Shown: positions 37,325-47,393, counted from the stretch's first letter. The stretch: DNA of 64,000 nt from Afipia sp. (GCA_024508675.1 JANINQ010000001.1:685162-749161); one strand, 5' to 3'. Notes: generated by a model from the sequence alone, not told the origin. A program made the numbers and translations.

Positions 37325-40300
37325 ATGACTTTTCATTCTCGACAGGACGAAACCTCCGAGTGGCTGAACTACCTGCAGCCCGAAGGCTTGGTCGTCGGCG
37401 CCAACGTGCTCCGCGAGACCGGTGTCACGCCCATCCGCCAGACACCGCTCGATACTGAGGCGGCAGCGAAAGCGCTCCATCTCGACCCTGACGCACCGCT
37501 CGATCAGGATCGCCTGTTCGAACTTCAGGACGTTTGGGCTTTCTTCGAGCAAGTACTCGGCTGGCCTTCGAAGCTGGTGGCTGGCAGCCCGGGTGGGCCG
37601 GCGGTCGATCCAGCGCTCAACGTAACCATCCCCGAACACGAGACCTTGCTGGCGCCCGACCTCGCGCTGCTGTGGAATGGCGAAGCCCCCGAAGGCGTCC
37701 CGGCGCAAGCGCTCGTCATGCTGCATCCGGGTCTCGACGCCGATGACCGCAACCAGTTTGCTGCCGGCGAATGGGAGGCGACGCCGCATCAGAGGCTGGA
37801 GCGCTTGCTGCGCGAGACCAACGTCGGCGTCGGCATCCTCGTCGCTCAAAACATGCTCCGACTGGTCTACGCGCCGCGCGGCGAAACCGCGGGCTGGCTG
37901 TCATGGCCGCTCGCGGCGCTCGGCCGCGTGGAAGGCCGTCCGATGCTGGCAGGGCTCAAACTTTGCCTCGGCCGCAACGCGTTCTTCACCGGCGCGCCGG
38001 AGACGCGACTGCGCAAGCTGCTGGAGGCCTCGCGCGAAGCGCAGAATGCCGTCTCCGAGAAGCTCTCGGGCCAGGTGCTCGGCGCACTCTATGAGCTGCT
38101 GCGCGAGCTGCACCGCGCCGCGCCTCAGGAGATCGAAGGCATCGCCGAGCGCGATCCGCATCATCTCTATGAGGGGCTGCTCACCGTTCTGATGCGGCTC
38201 GTGTTCCTGCTTTATGCCGAGGACCGCGACCTGCTGCCTTCGTCGCCCGATCCGCATCTCAAGCAACTGTGGGAGAACGGCTATTCGATCAAGACGCTCT
38301 ACGCGCGCCTGCTGGTCGACGAGGCCCTGAACCCCGACACTATGGATGAGCGGCGCGGTGCCTGGGGCCAGCTCTTGGCCGTGTTCCGGCTGGTGCATGG
38401 CGGGCACCCGGATTGGGTCACCGGCCGTGGCGGCAAGCTGTTCGATCCCGACTTGTTGGCCTTCCTGGAGGGGCGTGAGGGCGGCAGCAGCCGGGCCGAC
38501 AGCACGATCCTGCCTGTGTCAGACGGGACCATCTTGCGCATCCTCCACGGGCTGATGACCATCGACGGCCGAGGCCTCTCGGGCGAGAAGATTCGCGAGC
38601 GTTTGTCGTATCGCTCGCTTGACGTCGAATCGATCGGCTCGGTCTACGAAACCGTAATGGGTTTCACCGCGTCGCGCGCCACCGAGCGCATGATCGCGCT
38701 GCGCGACGAGAAAAAGCTGCCGAACTTCGTTGGGCTGGATGCGCTGCTCGCGCAAAAGCCGGGCGACCGCCAGAAATGGCTCAAAGAGCGCGGCATCAAG
38801 CTTTCCACGAAGCAAGCCAAAGGCATCAAGGACGCGCGCGACGTCGCCGAGCTGATCGAGGCGTTCGGTTCGCTGGTCGACGAGCGCGCCTCGCCCAAGG
38901 CGACGGCGATCGGTCCGGGTGTGCCTTACCTGCAGCCCACCGACGAACGCCGCCGCTCCGGCTCACACTATACGCCGCGCTCGCTGACCGAGCCGATCGT
39001 GCGTCACGCGCTGGAGCCCGCCTTCCAGCGCCTGGGCGACAAGGCCTCGCCCGAGGCGGTGCTGTCGCTGAAGGTGCTCGATCCCGCTTGCGGCTCCGGG
39101 GCCTTTCTGGTCGAAGCCTGCCGCCAGATCGGCGCGCGGCTGGAGCAGGCCTGGAATATGTACGGCGCCGAGAAGCCGAAGATCCCGCCGGACGAAGACG
39201 AGGCGCTGCACGCACGCCGGCTCGTTGCTCAGAAATGTTTGTATGGCGTCGACCGCAATCCGATGGCGGTCGATCTTGCGCGGCTGTCGCTTTGGCTCGC
39301 CACGCTCGCCCGCGATCACGAGTTTACGTTTCTTGATCACGCGTTGAAGGCTGGCGATAGCCTCGTCGGCCTAACACGCGCGCAGATCCAGGCTGTTCAT
39401 TGGGATCAATCCAAGCCGGGACTACCGCTGTTTCGCGAGACGATCGGGCAGGCCGTCGAACGCGCCCGCGAAGGACGGGAAGCGATCCGTAACGCAAGCG
39501 ACGATGTGCGACTCGAAGCGCAGGCGGCGCGTTACACCCGGGTGCAAGATGAAAGTGAGCCCGCCCGTATCGTGGGTGATACTGTAGTAGCGGCATTTTT
39601 CGCAGGAGACAAACCGCGCATTCGTGAGATTGAGCGTGCATCTGTTGAGAGTTTGATTGCCGGCAGTCTTCAGCCGCAATGGAATCTTCTCAATGCCAGG
39701 GCAAACGCCCTCCGAGCGGAAAAAGATTGGCATCCTTTTCACTGGGAGATCGAGTACCCTGAAGTATTTTCCCGAAACGAACCGGGATTCGATGCGATTG
39801 TTGGCAATCCGCCATTCTTAGGCGTCACATCACTCGGAATGTCGCAGAGCGAGTCCTACACTGCTTTTTTGCGAGCGACTAATCCTGGCTCCGGAGGAAA
39901 GTGTGATCTTGTTGCCTTCTTCTTTAGGCGAGCCTTTTCCTTGCTACGAGACCATGGGTGTTTGGGAATGATCGCAAGCAAATCCATTGCTCAAGGCAAC
40001 ACTCGTGTCAGTGGATTGGCACATATCGTTGATCAAGACGGAGTTATCGTCCGCGCTACCAAGCGACTAAAGTGGCCCGGAACGGCAAATGTTGTCGTAG
40101 CTGTCGTTCATCTCGTCAAAAAAGTTGAATGGAGCAGCCAGCGCTGGCTTGATGATCGGCCTGTCGAGAGGATCAACTCCTTCCTAGTGGAGGGGGGAGA
40201 GCCTAACGTTTCCAAGCTTTTTACAGAAACGCCTGCTGCGTTTGTCGGCGCTGTTGTCAGGGGAGGTGGCTTCATTGTCGATCCTGAGAACGACCTTATT

Positions 40301-41278
40301 GGAGGGCAACCTCTAGCGAGATTTCTTGCTCAGAATCCAAATTATCTGGATGTAATAAAACCCTTCTGGGGAGGAGAGAGCCTCAACAACAGTGTTGAGC
40401 TGAAGCCTAGCCGGTACGTTATTGATTTCGCCGATAGAACCTTGGAAGAGGCCGGCGGCTGGCCGCAGGCCCTGAACCGGCTTCAAGCTACTGTGCTTGA
40501 GCAGCGGTCATCATCTTCGGCACGAAGCTCGACCGAGACTTCGTTCCAGGAATGGTGGAAATTCGGCCGACGTGCAAAGGCTCTTCATTTGGCGCTCGCA
40601 GCTCAAAACCACTGCCTAGCCAGATCTGAAGTGTCTTGGCACCACATGGTTGCAAGAGTGCGGACTGGACCAATCTTTCAGAACACAGTTGTGGTGTTCG
40701 TTGATCAAACGTTCGGCGCTCTCGCGGTGCTGCAGTCCAGGACGCATGAGATATGGGCGTACATGTTCGGCTCATCGATGAAGAACGATCCGCGCTATGT
40801 GCCTCGCGCATGCTGTGCGACGTTCCCGTTCCCTCGCGGCTACAAGAATAACCATGCTCTGGAGACAAGAGGCCGGTTGTATGACGAACATCGTTCCTTG
40901 GTCATGGCCTCTGCAAATGAGGGAATGACGAAAACTTATAATAGGTTTCACGATCGCGAAGAGCGTAGTCAGCTTATTTCGCGCATGCGGGAGCTCCATG
41001 ACGACATGGACCGGGAGGTGCTACGCGCCTATGGTTGGAACGATCTTGCAGACGAATTGCGCCCAGTGTTTTTGAGTGAAGAGAATGAGGAGGACCGCAC
41101 CTATCAAGGCCGTTATTTCTGGCCGTCGGACCAACGCGACCGCGTCTTCTCGCGACTACTAGCCCTTAATGGCGAGCTTCATACGGAAGAGGTTGCGGCA
41201 GGATTGGTGCCAGCGAAGGCCAGCCGTGAAACGACAGAAGACGTCGAGGATGTTCAGGACAGTCTCGATTTGGAATGA
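37325..41278 (+). CDS. drmMI: DISARM class 1 adenine-N6 DNA methyltransferase DrmMI
   Basis: The protein is 1317 aa from the ATG at 37325; the frame is open upstream, but that part overlaps drmD. It is an Eco57I-like gamma-type methylase: SAM motif LDPACGSGAFLVEA (about 585-598), then YGVDRNPMAVDLARLSLW, and catalytic motif IV GNPPFLGV (about 827). In DISARM the methylase marks host DNA as self. Base composition drops between about 39560 and 41090, the stretch that follows motif IV and should hold target recognition, and rises again before the stop. The stop TGA at 41276 is followed by an in-frame protein-like remnant. Confidence 0.9.
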   Translation: MTFHSRQDETSEWLNYLQPEGLVVGANVLRETGVTPIRQTPLDTEAAAKALHLDPDAPLDQDRLFELQDVWAFFEQVLGWPSKLVAGSPGGPAVDPALNVTIPEHETLLAPDLALLWNGEAPEGVPAQALVMLHPGLDADDRNQFAAGEWEATPHQRLERLLRETNVGVGILVAQNMLRLVYAPRGETAGWLSWPLAALGRVEGRPMLAGLKLCLGRNAFFTGAPETRLRKLLEASREAQNAVSEKLSGQVLGALYELLRELHRAAPQEIEGIAERDPHHLYEGLLTVLMRLVFLLYAEDRDLLPSSPDPHLKQLWENGYSIKTLYARLLVDEALNPDTMDERRGAWGQLLAVFRLVHGGHPDWVTGRGGKLFDPDLLAFLEGREGGSSRADSTILPVSDGTILRILHGLMTIDGRGLSGEKIRERLSYRSLDVESIGSVYETVMGFTASRATERMIALRDEKKLPNFVGLDALLAQKPGDRQKWLKERGIKLSTKQAKGIKDARDVAELIEAFGSLVDERASPKATAIGPGVPYLQPTDERRRSGSHYTPRSLTEPIVRHALEPAFQRLGDKASPEAVLSLKVLDPACGSGAFLVEACRQIGARLEQAWNMYGAEKPKIPPDEDEALHARRLVAQKCLYGVDRNPMAVDLARLSLWLATLARDHEFTFLDHALKAGDSLVGLTRAQIQAVHWDQSKPGLPLFRETIGQAVERAREGREAIRNASDDVRLEAQAARYTRVQDESEPARIVGDTVVAAFFAGDKPRIREIERASVESLIAGSLQPQWNLLNARANALRAEKDWHPFHWEIEYPEVFSRNEPGFDAIVGNPPFLGVTSLGMSQSESYTAFLRATNPGSGGKCDLVAFFFRRAFSLLRDHGCLGMIASKSIAQGNTRVSGLAHIVDQDGVIVRATKRLKWPGTANVVVAVVHLVKKVEWSSQRWLDDRPVERINSFLVEGGEPNVSKLFTETPAAFVGAVVRGGGFIVDPENDLIGGQPLARFLAQNPNYLDVIKPFWGGESLNNSVELKPSRYVIDFADRTLEEAGGWPQALNRLQATVLEQRSSSSARSSTETSFQEWWKFGRRAKALHLALAAQNHCLARSEVSWHHMVARVRTGPIFQNTVVVFVDQTFGALAVLQSRTHEIWAYMFGSSMKNDPRYVPRACCATFPFPRGYKNNHALETRGRLYDEHRSLVMASANEGMTKTYNRFHDREERSQLISRMRELHDDMDREVLRAYGWNDLADELRPVFLSEENEEDRTYQGRYFWPSDQRDRVFSRLLALNGELHTEEVAAGLVPAKASRETTEDVEDVQDSLDLE

Positions 41279-41590
41279 GCGACGTCGCAACAAGAAGGGT
41301 CGCCCTCTGTCGCCGTCAAGGCGTTTGATCAACTCAGAGGCGATCCGAACCGCTAGCTCAGCCAAGTTGTCGGGACGGTCGAGGAGTGGGGCGATCGCTA
41401 CATCGTCTTTCTTGCCCACACCTCGGGGGCCAGCCGCTTCTTGAACTCCGAGGAGAATAAGCGACGTCAGATGCACGGGCAGCGGCTTCTTACGCACGCG
41501 GTCGGGCTGCTGCGCGAGTCAGGAAGTCTGATCCGAGCTCAATCTGATCGACCAGAGCCGTGGCATGCACAGATCTCGATTGAAGAATGA
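41279..41590 (+). pseudogene. In-frame protein-like remnant downstream of drmMI
   Basis: The drmMI frame continues for 103 codons after its TGA, interrupted only by a TAG at 41354. The last 77 codons read like a real protein C-terminus (SQVVGTVEEWGDRYIVFLAH, then MHGQRLLTHAVGLLRESGSL, ending WHAQISIEE). There is no in-frame ATG or GTG before the codon at 41471, and third positions favour G/C as in real genes here. It may be the decayed end of a small gene once lying between drmMI and drmA, or leftover sequence from a recombination event. A chance open frame in GC-rich DNA is possible. Confidence 0.45.
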
Positions 41591-41664
41591 CGCCTCCCTA
41601 TACCAACGGTTGCTTTCGGTCCGGTAGGTGGTATTGATCCCCTTGGAAGTCGGATGAGGGAATC

Positions 41665-44600
41665 ATGACAACGGAGCTGCCTGCGCAGCCGATTGCTGCG
41701 CCAACTGATAGGCTTGCTGCCCTTCCTCAGCCCACGACCCCCGTCGCTGTTCGCGAACGTCTCGTCGATTTGTTGCGACGCGATCTCGTCGGCCCGCACC
41801 CTGACCTGGATCCCGATCTAGCCCGCGAGGTGATCGCCGGCGTCGCGCCGTCAACCTGGTACCTCACTGGCTTTCTTGCGCCAAAGCGCGATGCCGGTAC
41901 GGTGCGCGCAGGCAATGCAGAGGTCGCGGCGGAGCAGGCGGCCGAGGACCTGCTCGAAACGCAGCGCGGCAGCGAGAGCCTGTCGGAAGTGACGCAGAGC
42001 AAGGGCGTGGCCCCTGATGAAGGTCAGCCTGAATCTCCGCCGACGCGATCGTTCCAGCCCTCGTCGATCGGGCTCACTGTGCTGCTGCCGCGCGATGCGC
42101 AAGCGTTGCAGGCGCGTGTGAGCTGGGGTGACTACGTCACCGAGCCTCGGCTCGATGATGCGGTGTTTATCGAAACGGCGCGCGCGGCGGCGGAGGAACG
42201 CGGCGAGGTGCCCAAAGCGCCGAAGTGGGACACGCTGGACTGGAGACGTATTCCGCGTGAGGAGAGCCTTCCGATTGTGATCCCGCTGGGGGACAGACCT
42301 CAGCGCATCATCATTCCCAACAGTGTGGCGCCGATGGCAGTGGGCGGTGGGCTCGAACTCGTCGTCTCGGCGCGGCCGATTGACTCCGCGGATATCGACG
42401 GCGTGAAGCGCGAGCTGCTGGCGGTCTCGGTGTTCCTGGTCAATGCGAGGCCGCACACCATCCGCTTTCGCGACGTCGCCTTCTGCTTCCAGGCCCGTCT
42501 GCAGCTCTATTTCGCTGAGGGTTTTGAACGCCGCGACGACCGCGCCTCCTATGATTCTGATGAGGCCGACGAGCGGCTCGCCGACCTGCATTATCGGGAC
42601 GTCTGCTCTTACGCCGTCGGCCACAACACATCTGGCGATTGGGCAGCGCCGGATGACGAGCGACCGGTGACGACCGTGTTCACCAACCCGTTGCCAATGC
42701 AGGAGGTCGAGAAGCTCGGCGCTGACATCGACATCGCGGGTGTCGAGCGCGCGATGGCGGCATTAGCCAAGGCCGGGGAGGATGTCGGTTCGCTGGATGC
42801 AGCGCTGTCGGGCCTTCCGGCCGCCTATGAGGCATGGGCACGCGAACAAGTGGCGCTCGTCGCTGGTCTGGAGGGCAAGCGCCGCCGCGAGGTCGCGGAG
42901 AAATGCCTGGAGGACATCGCGACCGCGTGCCGTCGCATTGAATCCGGGATCGCGCGGCTGAAGGCCGATCCGCTAAGTCGCGAGGCTTTCGGCATCATGA
43001 ACCGGGTGATGGAGCGTGCCAACCGGCAGCGCGGCGCCGCCAACAACGGCAAGCCGCCGGAGCAGCAGCGGGCGCCGACATGGCGACTGTTCCAGCTCGC
43101 CTTCATCCTTCTCAACCTGGACGGCTTGGTCGATCCCGTTCATGCCGACCGGCCAGTCGTCGATTTGCTGTTCTTCCCGACCGGCGGCGGCAAGACTGAG
43201 GCCTATCTCGGCCTCGCGGCGCTGGCGATCGCCCGCCGCAGGCTGAGCAATCCGGGGTTGGCCGGGACAGGGCTGTCGGTGGTGATGCGCTACACCCTGC
43301 GCCTCTTGACGCTCGATCAGCTGCAGCGCGCCGCGGGGCTCATCTGTGCGCTGGAGCTGGAGCGCAAGGAGCGGAAGCGCCTCGGTGACTGGCCGATCGA
43401 AATCGGCCTATGGGTCGGCGGCGGCGCCACCCCGAATAATCTCGGAAGCGCGCAGAACCGGAAGGAGAATACTGCCGTCTATTGGCTCGGCCAGTACCGG
43501 AATAGGAAAGGTCCGGCGCCGGCGCCGCTAAAGAACTGTCCTTGGTGTGGCACTGAACTGAAGGAAAATGCGTTCGCGCTACAGCCAACTGCAGCGAACC
43601 CGCAGCGGCTTGACTTGCGCTGCGACAACATCGATTGCGCCTTCTCCAGCGAAGACAGGCTGCCTATCGTGGTGGTCGACGAGGAGATCTACCGCCGCCT
43701 GCCGGCATTTATGATCGCGACCGTCGACAAATTCGCCAACGTGCCGTGGGAGGGGCGGGCCGGTGCGTTCTTCGGCCATGTCGACCGCAGCGATGCCATT
43801 GGCTTTTATGGCGCGGCGGAGCGCGGCGGCACAAAGCTGCCGGCCGAGCTGCGGCCGATCGACCTGATCATCCAGGACGAGCTGCACCTCATTTCCGGGC
43901 CGCTTGGCACGGTTGCCGGGCTTTATGAGACTGCGTTCGATCTGCTTGCAGCGCGCAAGATCAATGGTGAATGGCGCGGGCCGAAGATTGTCGCCTCGAC
44001 CGCCACTGTTCGCCGCGCCGAGACCCAGATCCGCAACTTGTTCGGCCGCGATCGCACCGCGATCTTTCCGCCGCCGGGCGTCGGGCGCGACGATTCCTTC
44101 TTCGCGAAGGTCGATCGCATCACGCCGTCGCGGCTCTATCTCGGCATTGCTTCGCCTGGGCGTGGCCCGAAGCTGGTGTTCTTGCGTGCGCTGCAGACGT
44201 TGTTGTCCGGGGCTGAGGCGCTGTCGAGCGGCGGAATGGATGATCCAGCGGATCCCTACCTTACCGCTTTGTGCTATTTCAACGCTCTACGCGAGCTCGG
44301 CGGCGCCCGCCGTATCGTCGATGACGAGGTGCGCGCGCATCTGACCAATTACGGGCGGCTGCGCGTCCGCCGCGAGCCTGCGGGCCAGCCGTTTGCCGAT
44401 CGGGTGCTGCGCGAGATCCAGGAACTGACCTCGCGCTATTCGACCGATCAAGTCTCCGAGGCGCGCAAGCGGCTCGGGCTCGCGGTTGCCGACAAAAATG
44501 CCGTCGATGTTGCGATGGCCACCAATATGATCTCAGTCGGTCTGGACATCGGCCGGCTCGGTCTGATGGTGGTGCAGGGTCAGCCCAAGACGGCGGCGGA

Positions 44601-45201
44601 ATACATCCAAGCGACCTCGCGTGTCGGCCGCGAGGGCGACAAGCCCGGACTGGTCGTCACCCTGCTCAACATCCACAAGCCGCGCGACCGTACCCATTAC
44701 GAGCAGTTTCGTGCCTTCCATCAGAGCTTCTATCGCGCTGTCGAGGCGACAAGCGTGACGCCGTTCGCGCCGCGCGCGCTCGATCGTGCGCTCGCCGCGA
44801 CCCTTGTGGCGGCTCAGCGTCACGTCACGCCGAGCCTCACTCCCAATTCCTCGGTCAACAGGGTGGCGGATGAGTCCACCGCCTATAAGCGTGTCCGCGA
44901 TGTGATCGAGGCCAAGATGCGGGTGGCGGGGGAGGACGGTGCGTCGATGGCGCGCTGCCTCGCGCGGCTTGACGAGCTGGAACAGGCCTGGATCAGGATT
45001 GCCGACAAGCAGACCCGAAATGGCGATGAGTTCGCCTATGCCGGCCAGCAGCCGGTGCGGCGGTTGCTGCAGGATCCGTTCGATCAGCAGCCCAACATGG
45101 ACAAGGATCGGGAGTGGTTCATCGCCGGGCGCTCGATGCGCGACACCGAACCGGTCTCGCTGCTGAAGCTCAGGAAGCCGGACGGCACCCCACTCGAATA
45201 A
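41665..45201 (+). CDS. drmA: DISARM helicase DrmA
   Basis: The protein is 1178 aa, in the DrmA size range. An N-terminal ~480-residue region precedes the SF2 core: Walker A FFPTGGGKTEAYLGL (about 500-514), a CxxC zinc site CPWCG with CDNIDC (about 625-655), the DEAH-like motif LIIQDELHLISG (about 733), and motifs V-VI ATNMISVGLDIGRLGLMV and YIQATSRVGREGD. DrmA and DrmB form the core complex of all DISARM types; DrmA binds and moves along DNA. The start at 41665 lies 386 bases after drmMI, the largest gap in the operon. drmB starts 10 bases after its stop. Confidence 0.92.
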   Translation: MTTELPAQPIAAPTDRLAALPQPTTPVAVRERLVDLLRRDLVGPHPDLDPDLAREVIAGVAPSTWYLTGFLAPKRDAGTVRAGNAEVAAEQAAEDLLETQRGSESLSEVTQSKGVAPDEGQPESPPTRSFQPSSIGLTVLLPRDAQALQARVSWGDYVTEPRLDDAVFIETARAAAEERGEVPKAPKWDTLDWRRIPREESLPIVIPLGDRPQRIIIPNSVAPMAVGGGLELVVSARPIDSADIDGVKRELLAVSVFLVNARPHTIRFRDVAFCFQARLQLYFAEGFERRDDRASYDSDEADERLADLHYRDVCSYAVGHNTSGDWAAPDDERPVTTVFTNPLPMQEVEKLGADIDIAGVERAMAALAKAGEDVGSLDAALSGLPAAYEAWAREQVALVAGLEGKRRREVAEKCLEDIATACRRIESGIARLKADPLSREAFGIMNRVMERANRQRGAANNGKPPEQQRAPTWRLFQLAFILLNLDGLVDPVHADRPVVDLLFFPTGGGKTEAYLGLAALAIARRRLSNPGLAGTGLSVVMRYTLRLLTLDQLQRAAGLICALELERKERKRLGDWPIEIGLWVGGGATPNNLGSAQNRKENTAVYWLGQYRNRKGPAPAPLKNCPWCGTELKENAFALQPTAANPQRLDLRCDNIDCAFSSEDRLPIVVVDEEIYRRLPAFMIATVDKFANVPWEGRAGAFFGHVDRSDAIGFYGAAERGGTKLPAELRPIDLIIQDELHLISGPLGTVAGLYETAFDLLAARKINGEWRGPKIVASTATVRRAETQIRNLFGRDRTAIFPPPGVGRDDSFFAKVDRITPSRLYLGIASPGRGPKLVFLRALQTLLSGAEALSSGGMDDPADPYLTALCYFNALRELGGARRIVDDEVRAHLTNYGRLRVRREPAGQPFADRVLREIQELTSRYSTDQVSEARKRLGLAVADKNAVDVAMATNMISVGLDIGRLGLMVVQGQPKTAAEYIQATSRVGREGDKPGLVVTLLNIHKPRDRTHYEQFRAFHQSFYRAVEATSVTPFAPRALDRALAATLVAAQRHVTPSLTPNSSVNRVADESTAYKRVRDVIEAKMRVAGEDGASMARCLARLDELEQAWIRIADKQTRNGDEFAYAGQQPVRRLLQDPFDQQPNMDKDREWFIAGRSMRDTEPVSLLKLRKPDGTPLE

Positions 45202-45211
45202 TGGACTACAC

Positions 45212-47080
45212 ATGGCCGACATCACGCAGAACTTTAGCCAGCTGCTGCTGACCTATGGCCCCGGCGCCATGATGGACCTGCCGGACAATGCGGTGGTCGT
45301 CTCAGGCCTTCAGGACTGGGACTACAAGGGCTCGAACTGGAAGCCGGTCGAGGAAGAGAGGCTGGTGGCGCTGCTGAAGCAGCAGCTCGCTGACAAGCTC
45401 AGTCCGACCTTTGCCGGGCTGCGCCATCCGCCGATGTATGACGAGGAGCGGCGTGACAGCAATGCGCCGGGCGTCGGCGTGCGGCTATTTCCCGGCTGGT
45501 TCCTGGTCAACGAGGCGCCGAGAAAAGGCACAGACATGGTGCCGGCGGGGACAGCGCCCGCCGAAAACGAAAAGCGCCGCCGTATGGTCGAGTTCTCTGA
45601 GCTCGACGTCACCGCCGGTGGAAAGCTGTCCTACACCGGCGCTGGCAGCAAGATTGGCGTCAATCCGATCCGCTTCGTCGGTGCCTGCACCAAGGGGCAT
45701 CTGCAGGACATTGCCTGGCGCTATCTCGCCCATCGAGGCCGCGACCAATCCTGCCGCAAGCCGCTGTACTGGGTCGAGCGCGGCGTTAGCTCCGATCCAT
45801 CTGACATCTCGGTGCAATGCACCTGCGGTGCCTCGATCAGCATGGCTGATCTCTACAAGCCGAAATTCCTCGGTACCTGTGATTGTCACAGCCCGTGGCT
45901 CACGCCGCGGCGCGTCGCCGATGAGACTTGCGCCGAGGATCTGCGGCTTCTGCCGCGCTCGGCGACCAATACCTACTTCGCGCAAACCGTGACGGTGATC
46001 TCGCTGACCAAGTCTGACGACAGGCTGCGGCAGACAATTGCAGAGAACAAGACGACGGTTGACGGCATTCGGGCGCTTCCGAACTTCATCGTCGTCTTGC
46101 GGGCCATCCCGCAGCTCAAGGACGCCTTCAAGGACTTCTCCGACGACGCGATCCTGCAGGCTCTGAATAGCGACGACAGTTCCGACGGTAACCCGAGCGC
46201 GCATCCGCACATCGCCGAGTTTGACATGATGGCGACCGGTGCGCCTGTGATCGGCAGCGACAGCGTCGGATCGTTCTTCTATGGCGAGACGTTGCCGCGG
46301 GATGCGCTGAACCTGCAGTCGCCTTGGGACGCGTTCCTGCAAGGCGTGGTGCGGGTGCACCGGCTACGCGAGGTGACGTGCCTCTACGGTTTCACCCGCC
46401 TGGAGCCGCCGCCGACCCCCGCCGAAAGCGAGCTCGACGAGATCCAGCTCGCGGTCGGCGGCGCCGACCTCGCTCGCAACGTCGAATGGTTGCCCGCGAT
46501 CGAGCAGCTCGGCGAGGGCATCTTCCTGAATATCGCGCCGGACTTCATCCAGAACTGGCTCGACGCCAAGGACACCGAGGACAAGGCGAAGAACCTGCGC
46601 GACCGCGAGCGCCGCGATGCCGCGCGCTTCAATCGCGAGCCTAGCCACCGCGGCATCGCCTATTGGGCGCTGCATTCGCTGTCGCACGCCTACATGGCCG
46701 AGCTCGCGCTCGAATGCGGCTACCCGCTGTCATCCCTGAAGGAGCGCATCTATTCCTCAGGCCCGGCGCAGACGCAGCGCTTCGGCATCCTGATCTACAC
46801 CTCTACCGCGGGCGGGCAGGGAACGCTCGGTGGCCTCAGTCACATGGCAGTGCGCGCTGGCGACCTCCTGACTCGCGCCACTCGTCGCCTAACTCTCTGC
46901 TCCAACGATCCGATCTGCGCTGAACACAGCGAAGGCAGCGAGGAGTATCCGCTCCAAGGCGCGGCATGTCATGCCTGCCTGCTCGTCCCGGAGACCTCCT
47001 GCGAGGCACGGAATACACGCCTCGACCGGGGACTGCTGACCCGAACGGTTTTTGAGAATGGTTCTCCGCTGCTGGGTTAA
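45212..47080 (+). CDS. drmB: DISARM DUF1998-domain protein DrmB
   Basis: The protein is 622 aa. It has a zinc-binding N-terminal half (CTKGH, then VQCTCGASISMADLY and GTCDCHSPW) and a C-terminal DUF1998 domain (about 480-610) with HSLSHAYMAELALECGYPL, YTSTAGGQGTLGGLSHM and the cysteine set LCSNDPICAEH, GAACHACLL, TSCEA. DUF1998 is the defining domain of DrmB, which partners DrmA in DNA binding. The start ATG at 45212 follows drmA by 10 bases. In typical loci drmC (phospholipase-D fold) comes next; here the gene is followed by a non-coding gap and then opposite-strand genes. Confidence 0.92.
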   Translation: MADITQNFSQLLLTYGPGAMMDLPDNAVVVSGLQDWDYKGSNWKPVEEERLVALLKQQLADKLSPTFAGLRHPPMYDEERRDSNAPGVGVRLFPGWFLVNEAPRKGTDMVPAGTAPAENEKRRRMVEFSELDVTAGGKLSYTGAGSKIGVNPIRFVGACTKGHLQDIAWRYLAHRGRDQSCRKPLYWVERGVSSDPSDISVQCTCGASISMADLYKPKFLGTCDCHSPWLTPRRVADETCAEDLRLLPRSATNTYFAQTVTVISLTKSDDRLRQTIAENKTTVDGIRALPNFIVVLRAIPQLKDAFKDFSDDAILQALNSDDSSDGNPSAHPHIAEFDMMATGAPVIGSDSVGSFFYGETLPRDALNLQSPWDAFLQGVVRVHRLREVTCLYGFTRLEPPPTPAESELDEIQLAVGGADLARNVEWLPAIEQLGEGIFLNIAPDFIQNWLDAKDTEDKAKNLRDRERRDAARFNREPSHRGIAYWALHSLSHAYMAELALECGYPLSSLKERIYSSGPAQTQRFGILIYTSTAGGQGTLGGLSHMAVRAGDLLTRATRRLTLCSNDPICAEHSEGSEEYPLQGAACHACLLVPETSCEARNTRLDRGLLTRTVFENGSPLLG

Positions 47081-47393
47081 GGCAGATCTGCCGCCGTGAC
47101 ATGAAAAAGTATCCACACGACTCGTTCGGTGCACGGGAGCGCCGCAATCCAGTTCAGGACTTCGTCGTTGGGAGGCATTACGACACTCATCAGACGAGCG
47201 GCACCAGCAAGTGAACGCAGAGTGCTGGAATTGCTTGGAGATCGAGCGGCGACAGGGGCCTTGCAGACAGAAAACTAGGTAGAAGAGCCGGCGCTTGCGC
47301 TTCCTCGCGCTCAATGTGCTCCTGCAGAACCTCTATGACAGCAGGCAGCTCGGTTCCCAGCGCTTTTTCTCATAGATATCGAGGGAGCCAGTT
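47081..47393. other. 313-bp gap after drmB
   Basis: No supported gene. A 37-codon minus-strand frame (47077-47190, MSVVMPPNDEVLNWIAAL...) overlaps the drmB stop codon and is somewhat protein-like, but is too short to call. I find no trace of the HxKxxxxD motifs of a phospholipase-D protein on either strand. Confidence 0.5.

Noticed and set aside
41159-41497. 112-aa minus-strand gene between drmMI and drmA
   Set aside because: It overlaps the drmMI end and the in-frame remnant; no start signal, and the plus-strand reading is more protein-like.
47081-47393. Degenerate drmC
   Set aside because: No HxKxxxxD motif or phospholipase-D-like sequence on either strand.
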